In this document: positions 8,901-12,944 of the stretch, in pieces
Position numbering within the stretch: position 1 is the first letter of the stretch
Layout of the letters: each line of letters starts with the position of its first letter
Source of the DNA: an uncultured Bacteroidota bacterium
GTDB lineage: Bacteria; Bacteroidota; Bacteroidia; UBA7662
Direction of reading: 5' to 3'
Assembly (NCBI GenBank): GCA_903856555.1
Contig: CAIOCC010000247.1
Span: 1-12,944, forward strand
DNA: 12,944 nucleotides
Notes under the pieces: generated by a model
Seen by the model: only the letters and a program-made list of their open reading frames with translations
What the model was told of the DNA's origin: nothing
Databases searched by the model: none
Position numbers and translations under genes: made by a program

Positions 8901-9750
8901 CGGCATGGTGAGTCCCATTCTGGATTTGACCAATGCCAATCCACAGAACACCTGGTTAACCTTTGATGTAGCCTATGCTCCCTACAACACAACCTATGTG
9001 GATGGATTGCGGATCGATGTATCATCCGACTGCGGAACCACCTATACCAACGGCGTTTACAACAAAAGCGGCACCAGCCTCGGAACCGTTCCAGCTAGCA
9101 CGACGACTTTTACGCCCACAACGGCCGCCCAATGGCGCAAAGACAGTGTCAATCTGGGAGCCTATGCTGGTCAACGCATCCGCCTGCGATGGACCGCTAT
9201 CAATGATTACGGTAACAATTTGTATTTGACAAATCTGCAATTGAGCAGCAGCGGGCAACCAACGGGCTTACCGGTCAGCGGTCGATTGGTCTATGCCAAC
9301 AATACCCAAACATCCCTTGGCAACTCCTTGGTGATCCTCAAACAAAACAACCAAGTCCTGGCCACCGATACCACCGACGCTTTGGGTCAATTCAATTTAG
9401 GATTCCGAGCCACTGGATCCTATACCCTGGAGTACCTCACCTTCAAGCCTTGGGGCGGGGTGAATGCGACCGATGCCTTGGGAATTAACAGGCATTTTGG
9501 GAACCTGGCTCCCATGGCGGGGTTGCCCTTGGTCGCCGCCGACGCCAATGCGTCCAATGCGGTGAATGCGACCGATGCCCTGATGGTATCAAGGCGTTTC
9601 TCGAATCAAATCAATTCCTTCCCCTTGGGCGATTGGGTTTGGGGCACCTTGAACCTCAACCTCGTGAACGGCGGGTCCTATACCAATCTTCTCTTGCAGG
9701 GCCTCTGCGGCGGAGATGTCAATGGATCCTACGTGCCTACCGGCCCCTAA
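5887..9750 (+). CDS. Large secreted multidomain S8 (subtilisin-like) serine protease with terminal dockerin-like module
   Basis: An exported subtilase of 1287 residues. The signal peptide core is FLRGVLLLVISAITAA (about 21-36); the true start may be the ATG at 5935, which gives a standard short signal peptide. Residues about 46-250 look like a propeptide. The S8 domain (about 255-545) carries Asp281 in VAIADDG, His308 in THGDMVAG, oxyanion Asn398 in FSAGNAG and Ser478 in GGTSAASP, so it should be active. After it come a jelly-roll-like C-terminal domain (about 550-670, NNAEQV motif), an Ig-like GESFVSGETELIRW domain (675-762), a fibronectin-like domain (764-847), a PKD-like domain (857-945), a MAM/anchor-J-like domain (948-1122), a carboxypeptidase-regulatory-like strand set and a dockerin-like module (about 1127-1287). 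No usual type IX sorting domain follows. Two stop codons, TAA and TGA, end the gene. Likely role: extracellular protein degradation; substrate unknown. Confidence 0.93.
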   Translation: MENIQKSRFGPALSPSMMKTFLRGVLLLVISAITAAYPDRVAAAAIFPESGPSVFRLPHQGGVLEIPILPTGIGEMRQQWKGWASWDGRVYLLMGCKRLPTAKEWEALNQQGLRYEGHLPPLGYFVSAPADFSQSLLKQILFPNSPILAIAPVDPLLKLSRFLMENGFPRLRVDSDGRALLHVTLHPSASVEQWSREISLVPGIELAKSPQGQDGIALRLPPNLLPTLLQHPAVQFIEPGSEPGEPEDREARSLHRGHAIDNLVMGGRRFDGDSVVVAIADDGAIGPHIDFAGRVTQYTTNTAAANTHGDMVAGISVGNGNLNPTRIGAATKAYLHMYGISSYPHVSNAVTNLSTLGTTLTSTSYSEVNGGLYNSSAVSIDAQLNSNPLLMHVFSAGNAGTSDHGYGAGSGWGNITGGYKAGKNVIAVGNLRNTDSLENSSSRGPASDGRIKPDISANGYNQMSTGPNNTYQVGGGTSAASPSVMGTLAQISHAYRSLNQIRPPAALLKAAILNTAEDLGNPGPDFRFGWGRINALRAVDLLQDNRYQTGTLNQGDSQSLVLDIPPLTRQLRVMLYWADRAGVANATKALVNNLDLRVLTPVGTAVLPLVLNPTPTVAALNTPAAPGIDTLNNAEQVRILNPAPGNYTVRVHGTGIAQGPQTYWLVYELHTDQIKVTYPMGGESFVSGETELIRWDATGNTGTFTVQWSNNNGQTWSNIATNLGPNVRHTSWVVPSTTGGQYKIRVLSGSLTGESTQTFSVSPAVTGLAFGYICPTELGLVWTPVSGAGRYIVHRLGARTMDSIGTTTASNFTVLGTNLTSEDWYAITAVGTANAWRSRRSLAVAKPLNTTTGCQTAPVANFGGSSQQACLNQTLTLLDQSQNGPTTWQWTIAPTSFVFVNNTNANSPNPQVQFTANGTYTVTLVAGNSYGSDTLSRLQFISVGQGQSLPISVNFSGLGLPSGWALQNPDSSTTWVYRSGSGPGGSTTTMAWINFFAYNARGQEDGMVSPILDLTNANPQNTWLTFDVAYAPYNTTYVDGLRIDVSSDCGTTYTNGVYNKSGTSLGTVPASTTTFTPTTAAQWRKDSVNLGAYAGQRIRLRWTAINDYGNNLYLTNLQLSSSGQPTGLPVSGRLVYANNTQTSLGNSLVILKQNNQVLATDTTDALGQFNLGFRATGSYTLEYLTFKPWGGVNATDALGINRHFGNLAPMAGLPLVAADANASNAVNATDALMVSRRFSNQINSFPLGDWVWGTLNLNLVNGGSYTNLLLQGLCGGDVNGSYVPTGP
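9459..9579 (+). repeat. Paired dockerin-type repeat inside the protease gene
   Basis: The 19-base string ggtgaatgcgaccgatgcc occurs at 9459-9477 and again, identically, at 9561-9579, in the same reading frame. It encodes VNATDA within GVNATDALGINRHF and AVNATDALMVSRRF. The second copy is preceded by a fair calcium-loop pattern, DANASNAVNATD (D1219, N1221, S1223, D1230). The first copy has lost the early ligands (TFKPWGGVNATD). A further start of a loop, GDVNGSY, lies at the extreme C-terminus. This is a protein-level duplication rather than a mobile repeat. Confidence 0.8.
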
Positions 9751-9768
9751 TGAACCGCTCCCGGTCTT

Positions 9769-10509
9769 TTAGGCGTCCTCTTCGTTTTCGCGGGATTCGA
9801 TCGCGTCCGGTCGAGCCTTGGCTCCTTCGATGACCAGCACCATTTCGCCTTTGGGCGGTCGTTGGGCACAGACCGCCTCCAATTCACCCAAGGGCAAACG
9901 CAGGGTTTCCTGATGCATTTTGGTGAGTTCCCTCGCCAAGCAAGCACGACGCTCGGGGCCCAGAGCGGTTTTGAGCTCCCCAAGGGTACGAAGAATCCGG
10001 TGAGGAGATTCGTACAAAATAACAGTCCGGCTTTCGGAACGCAGGCTTTCGATTCGGGTTTTGCGACCCTTTTTGAGGGGCAAAAAGCCTTCAAAAACAA
10101 AACGATCGCAAGGAAAACCTGACAAAAGCAAGGCAGGGATAAGCGCCGTTGGACCTGGCAGAACATCGACTTCCAATCCTTGTTCTAACAAAGCCCGCAC
10201 CAAGAGAAATCCGGGGTCCGAAACGCCGGGCGTCCCTGCATCCGAAACCAATACCACGGTACGCCCGTTGCGAATTTGTTCCACAACCCTCGTTAACACG
10301 GCATGTTCATTGTGCGCGTGGTAGGGCTGCAAGGGGGCGGTAATTCCCAAGAGCTTGAACAACAACCCCGTCCGTCGAGTGTCCTCGCAGAGGACTGCAT
10401 CCGCACTGCGCAGAGCTTCCAAGCTGCGAACGGTTATATCCCCCAAGTTACCCAAGGGGGTGGCCACCAGCAACAAACGTCCGCTTGATGCGGCAGACCC
10501 GGAGGTCAT
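9769..10509 (-). CDS. rsmI: 16S rRNA (cytidine(1402)-2'-O)-methyltransferase RsmI
   Basis: RsmI methylates the ribose 2'-O of C1402 in the decoding centre of 16S rRNA, using S-adenosylmethionine, in the cytoplasm. The 246-residue protein is of tetrapyrrole-methylase fold and shows the family signatures: LLLVATPLGNLGDIT (about 11-25), LCEDTRRTG, YHAHNEH, VSDAGTPGVSDPG (about 89-101), VLPGPTALIPAL and SPHRI. It carries a slightly extended acidic tail (ESRENEEDA). The ATG at 10509 overlaps the purS stop by the ATGA arrangement, so its translation is probably coupled to purS, and it closes the pssA-purS-rsmI run. Its 3' end faces the protease gene across 18 bases. I see no functional link between rRNA methylation and purine synthesis; the grouping may be only positional. 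Confidence 0.96.
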   Translation of the reverse strand: MTSGSAASSGRLLLVATPLGNLGDITVRSLEALRSADAVLCEDTRRTGLLFKLLGITAPLQPYHAHNEHAVLTRVVEQIRNGRTVVLVSDAGTPGVSDPGFLLVRALLEQGLEVDVLPGPTALIPALLLSGFPCDRFVFEGFLPLKKGRKTRIESLRSESRTVILYESPHRILRTLGELKTALGPERRACLARELTKMHQETLRLPLGELEAVCAQRPPKGEMVLVIEGAKARPDAIESRENEEDA

Positions 10510-10763
10510 TGTTCTTCGTGAATCCGAAAGTCAAAGGATTCCATGACCATATTGGCCAGGAGTTCGCGGCAGGCCTTGGTGGTGATGGCCTCGGCCTCGG
10601 CACGATCAGCCGCCTCGAGGCGAAGGCGCAAATGCTTGCCAACCCGTACATCTTGCACATGGTTCAGGTTCAGGGCCGCCAATCCGGTCAGTACGGCTTT
10701 TCCCTGGGGATCCAGCAAAGCATCGTGCGGCATGATGTCAATTTCTGCAATAAATCGGGTCAT
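10506..10763 (-). CDS. purS: Phosphoribosylformylglycinamidine synthase subunit PurS
   Basis: PurS is the small structural subunit that bridges PurL and PurQ in the three-protein FGAM synthase. At 85 residues it has the normal size. Family features are LLDPQGKAVLTGL (about 16-28), VQDVRVGKHLRLRL (about 36-49) and ACRELLANMVMESFDFRI near the C-terminus. It sits between pssA and rsmI with a 4-base ATGA overlap at each end, so its expression is tied to a phospholipid gene rather than to other purine genes. Its presence agrees with the short PurL at the left edge of the window. purQ is not in the window. Confidence 0.95.
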   Translation of the reverse strand: MTRFIAEIDIMPHDALLDPQGKAVLTGLAALNLNHVQDVRVGKHLRLRLEAADRAEAEAITTKACRELLANMVMESFDFRIHEEQ

Positions 10764-11545
10764 AGGTATCGGGCGATAAAAAAGGAATATGGAAAATAAA
10801 AAAGCATAACAAAAAACAATCCGGCCAAGCCGCCGGCCATGACAGCCACAGAACCCACGCCCAACAAGACCCAGCGTGCTGCATTGACACGCGGTGCTCC
10901 GCTTTCAAATTTCATCGAAAGCAGGGGCCAAGGAGAAATCAGCAACCATGAACCCATCAAAGCTGCGACGGCCAAGTGCCAGGCCTCCAATTTTAACAAA
11001 TACAAGGCGGGCCAAGTATCCAAGGCGCCCAAAAAACTCATCCACAAGATGGCATGGGCCGGTGTTGGCAAACCCCGAAAAAAGCGACTGGAACCCTCTT
11101 CCAAATTAAAGCGAGCCAAACGCCAAGCTGAAGCCAGGGGGATCGCTGCAAAGGCAAGCAACCACCAACCCTCGGCATGGGATGGCCAGGGAGCCATGGG
11201 CCAGTAAATCGGCCCTGTTCCATCGGTTGGCCAAGGCGAAGCCCCGTAGGATGGCAACAAACTGCGGGCATGGACCATGGCCAGGCAGGCGGGCAGAACC
11301 CCAAAGGAAACCAAGTCGGCCAAGGAATCCAGCTCCTTGCCCATGGGGCTGGGTGCCCGCAGCCATCGGGCCGCTGCTCCATCCCCAAAATCAAGCAAAG
11401 CGGCCAGAATGATCATCATCCATGCCCAGTCGTAGCCCCCGTTGAGCGCACCTACAATCCCCAGGCAGCCGCAAAACAGGTTGGCCAGGGTCAGGGCATT
11501 GGGGACCGCAAAGCGGACCGCGCGCGGTATACGTTCTGGATTCAC
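10760..11545 (-). CDS. pssA: CDP-diacylglycerol-serine O-phosphatidyltransferase (phosphatidylserine synthase)
   Basis: An inner-membrane CDP-alcohol phosphatidyltransferase that joins serine to CDP-diacylglycerol, the first step towards phosphatidylethanolamine. The 261-residue protein shows the full family motif DG(x)2AR(x)8G(x)3D(x)3D at residues 55-77 (D55, G56, A59, R60, G69, D73, D77), followed by LVSFGVLP, which is typical of the Bacillus-type PssA. VPNALTLANLFCGCLGI (about 14-30) and several later hydrophobic stretches form the membrane helices. The start is a GTG at 11545, just after an in-frame stop and a GAGGA that abuts the start; the next in-frame ATG (residue 43) would cut into the first helices. 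Serine rather than another alcohol is inferred from the motif context. It is the first gene of the pssA-purS-rsmI run, coupled to purS by ATGA. A phosphatidylserine decarboxylase gene is not in the window. Confidence 0.92.
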   Translation of the reverse strand: MNPERIPRAVRFAVPNALTLANLFCGCLGIVGALNGGYDWAWMMIILAALLDFGDGAAARWLRAPSPMGKELDSLADLVSFGVLPACLAMVHARSLLPSYGASPWPTDGTGPIYWPMAPWPSHAEGWWLLAFAAIPLASAWRLARFNLEEGSSRFFRGLPTPAHAILWMSFLGALDTWPALYLLKLEAWHLAVAALMGSWLLISPWPLLSMKFESGAPRVNAARWVLLGVGSVAVMAGGLAGLFFVMLFYFPYSFFIARYL

Positions 11546-11579
11546 TCCTCAAAATTAAGCCCACCCCCTGCATCAAGGG

Positions 11580-12224
11580 ATGGGTCGTATTTTTGGCCTT
11601 CTTGATTTTTGGTACGTGATACGATTTCTTTTTTGCTTGGTTTTTTTGAGTCTGGGGGCCTATCGCAATGGCTCCGGAGCCTCTTTGACCTGGCCATCCA
11701 CCCCTATGGACTCCCTTTCGAACAGGCCCTGTTACCTCACTTGGCCGGATTCCCTTTGTGAACCTTCTACTTTACGAGGACTCATGGGCAAGATCCCCAT
11801 CGAAGTCAACAGGGTTCAACGACCTGAATTGTACGCCATGCTTGCCAAATGGTCCAAATACCCTTACCGCTACGCCGGCCGTACCTCCCAAGGCATCGAC
11901 TGCAGTGGTTTGGTTTGCGAAATACAACGGACGGTTTACGGAAGGTCTTACAGCGGGGGCTCCGCCGATATCTACCCCAAACTCACCAAGATTCCCAAAG
12001 AAGAGCTCCAAGAGGGGGACATGGTTTTTTTTAAAATTCGAAAAAACAAAATCTCCCATGTAGGGCTTTATCTAGGCAACAACCTCTTTTTGCACGCCAC
12101 CACCAAAGCCGGGGTCATCGTATCCGACCTTGATGAAGATTATTACCGCCGCCGCTACTTTGGTGCCGGCCGAGACCCCAAAGCCCCGACCTGTACCCCC
12201 CTTTATCTCCCAACAACCCCATGA
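11580..12224 (+). CDS. NlpC/P60-family cell-wall hydrolase
   Basis: A probable peptidoglycan endopeptidase of 214 residues that cleaves stem peptides outside the inner membrane. The NlpC/P60 domain occupies about residues 82-197. The catalytic residues are Cys108 in GIDCSGLV, His160 in SHVGLYLG and His172 in FLHATT; the spacings (52 and 12) match Spr-type enzymes. The N-terminus has a hydrophobic stretch (VIRFLFCLVFLSLGAY, about 13-28) that can serve as a signal peptide; I see no lipobox. A segment of about 50 residues with Cys51 and Cys60 links it to the catalytic domain, and no SH3 or LysM domain is present. The ATG at 11580 lies 34 bases from the divergent pssA; an in-frame GTG at 11616 is possible. 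Its stop overlaps the next ATG (ATGA), so the thioesterase is probably co-translated. Confidence 0.88.
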   Translation: MGRIFGLLDFWYVIRFLFCLVFLSLGAYRNGSGASLTWPSTPMDSLSNRPCYLTWPDSLCEPSTLRGLMGKIPIEVNRVQRPELYAMLAKWSKYPYRYAGRTSQGIDCSGLVCEIQRTVYGRSYSGGSADIYPKLTKIPKEELQEGDMVFFKIRKNKISHVGLYLGNNLFLHATTKAGVIVSDLDEDYYRRRYFGAGRDPKAPTCTPLYLPTTP

Positions 12225-12634
12225 CACCCGAAGCCATCCTTGAAGCCGTCCGTGAATCCATGCGCGGAAACCTCTGCGAATCCCTGGGCATGGAAATCCT
12301 CCATGCCGAGATGGGCCAACTAAAGGCTCGAATGCCGGTCGACCATCGAACGCGTCAACCTTTTGGGCTGCTGCACGGCGGTGCCTCCGTTGCATTGGCC
12401 GAAACCCTGGGTAGCATTGGAGCCAATATGCTGGCCGGGAAAGGACGTTATGCGGTAGGGATGGAAATTAATGCGAATCATTTGCGTGCCGTCCGAGATG
12501 GTTATGTTACAGGAACCGCCACCATTATCCACAACGGCCGCTCGAGCCAAGTTTGGGAAATTCGAGTTTGCGATGAACAAGAGCAGCTTTGCTGCATCTC
12601 CCGCTTTACAGCCGCCCTACGCGACCAAGCATGA
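12221..12634 (+). CDS. menI: Hotdog-fold acyl-CoA thioesterase, MenI/YdiI type (1,4-dihydroxy-2-naphthoyl-CoA hydrolase)
   Basis: A 137-residue hotdog thioesterase that probably releases 1,4-dihydroxy-2-naphthoate from its CoA ester in menaquinone synthesis. The match to E. coli YdiI as I remember it is close over most of the length: MPVDHRTRQPFGLLHGGAS (38-56), GMEINANHLRAVRDG (80-94) and CCISRFTAAL (124-133). The likely catalytic Glu is residue 61 in HGGASVALAETLGS, with Gln47 and His52 in the expected places. It overlaps the upstream NlpC/P60 gene and the downstream probable menF, each by ATGA. The neighbour menF strongly favours the menaquinone role over a general PaaI-type thioesterase, although the enzyme may be promiscuous. 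The gene symbol follows this inference. Confidence 0.88.
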   Translation: MTPEAILEAVRESMRGNLCESLGMEILHAEMGQLKARMPVDHRTRQPFGLLHGGASVALAETLGSIGANMLAGKGRYAVGMEINANHLRAVRDGYVTGTATIIHNGRSSQVWEIRVCDEQEQLCCISRFTAALRDQA

Positions 12635-12944
12635 GCGTAGAAACCTCTGGCACAGTCTCCGCCGAGGCTTTGTTTGATTATTGTTTCAATAGAGGTATTG
12701 GATGGGTCAGCAGTCGCCAACCCCATCGCAGCGGTGTGGCAAAGGATGATTCAGGAAGAATGGACCATCCCTCTGTTGCGTCCCATTTGGACCCGACTCA
12801 GCACCTGGTGGACCCCACCGCTCACCACAACCGGGTATGGACGCCTCAGGACCGAAATGGTTTTGTGGTGGCCCCCTTTGATTTAAAAAAACAAGCTGCG
12901 CTTTGGATGGAACCCGCCTTTGCCTGGACAGGTAACCAGGTTCC
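12631..12944 (+). CDS. menF: Probable isochorismate synthase MenF, N-terminal part (runs off right edge)
   Basis: An open frame starts at the ATG at 12631, overlapping the thioesterase stop (ATGA), and stays open for 104 codons to the window edge. It begins MSVETSGTVSAEALFDY and contains GFVVAPFD at residues 77-84, resembling the 'GFVFAPFD' segment near the N-terminus of Bacteroidota isochorismate synthases. The catalytic chorismate-binding domain would lie beyond the edge, so the assignment rests on this motif, the intact frame and the coupling to a MenI-type thioesterase. Isochorismate synthase converts chorismate to isochorismate, the entry step to classical menaquinone synthesis. The part between residues 30 and 70 is rich in His, Asp and Pro and looks like a family-variable region. 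Alternatives: another chorismate-binding enzyme, or an unrelated protein. Confidence 0.6.
   Translation, partial: MSVETSGTVSAEALFDYCFNRGIGWVSSRQPHRSGVAKDDSGRMDHPSVASHLDPTQHLVDPTAHHNRVWTPQDRNGFVVAPFDLKKQAALWMEPAFAWTGNQV

Noticed and set aside
9250..9750. Cellulosome-like system
   Set aside because: A dockerin-like module alone, on a protease and with no cohesin or scaffold in view, does not support a cellulosome.
9739..9770. Possible bidirectional terminator between the protease and rsmI (ACCGG/CCGGT with TTTT)
   Set aside because: The stem is only five base pairs with a loop of about 17 bases, too weak to call.
11177..11605. Plus-strand 142-codon frame opposite pssA and running into the nlpC start
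   Set aside because: It is antisense to the CDP-alcohol phosphatidyltransferase motif of pssA, and its low-complexity translation has no family features.
12674..12886. Plus-strand 70-codon frame after the thioesterase
   Set aside because: It overlaps, in another phase, the frame starting at 12631, which is coupled to menI and carries a MenF-like motif; the latter is the better explanation.

Overview
The window reads as chromosomal DNA of a Bacteroidota bacterium, moderately GC-rich by eye. Pointers to the phylum are a DUF4783-type secreted protein next to nadC, a large subtilisin-like protease ending in the Bacteroidota-style dockerin-like 'GDVNGSY' module, a menaquinone thioesterase followed by a probable isochorismate synthase, and very few Shine-Dalgarno sequences. 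I would not name a genus. The gene content is mainly housekeeping and envelope biogenesis. I found no CRISPR array, insertion sequence, prophage, tRNA or rRNA, and no gap longer than about 130 bases without a gene.

Layout. (1) Bases 1-642, plus strand: the C-terminal end of purL, cut by the left edge. (2) Bases 665-5807, minus strand: a compact five-gene run, read right to left as lnt, an inositol monophosphatase-like gene, an M20 dipeptidase, a DUF4783-type gene and nadC. Gaps are short and the last two junctions overlap. (3) Bases 5887-9750, plus strand: one very large secreted S8 protease, divergent from lnt. It carries a propeptide, catalytic domain, C-terminal beta domains, fibronectin-like, PKD-like and MAM/anchor-J-like modules, and a terminal dockerin-like module. 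(4) Bases 9769-11545, minus strand: pssA-purS-rsmI, joined by 4-base ATGA overlaps and convergent with the protease. (5) Bases 11580-12944, plus strand: an NlpC/P60 hydrolase, a MenI/YdiI-type thioesterase and the start of a probable isochorismate synthase (menF), again joined by ATGA overlaps. The last gene runs off the right edge.

How the genes connect. PurL ends without a glutaminase domain, so it is the short form that needs PurS and PurQ; a free-standing purS does lie at 10506-10763, and purQ must be elsewhere. Lnt, PssA and NlpC/P60 serve lipoprotein maturation, phospholipid synthesis and cell-wall turnover. The thioesterase and probable MenF belong to the classical isochorismate route to menaquinone. 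NadC makes NAD from quinolinate and RsmI modifies 16S rRNA.

I did not find a convincing new multi-gene system. The points most worth a second look are the protease's C-terminus (a dockerin-like module with no recognisable type IX sorting domain after it), the dispersed PurS/PurL arrangement, the non-ATG starts and overlaps around the DUF4783 gene, and the incomplete menaquinone operon at the right edge.
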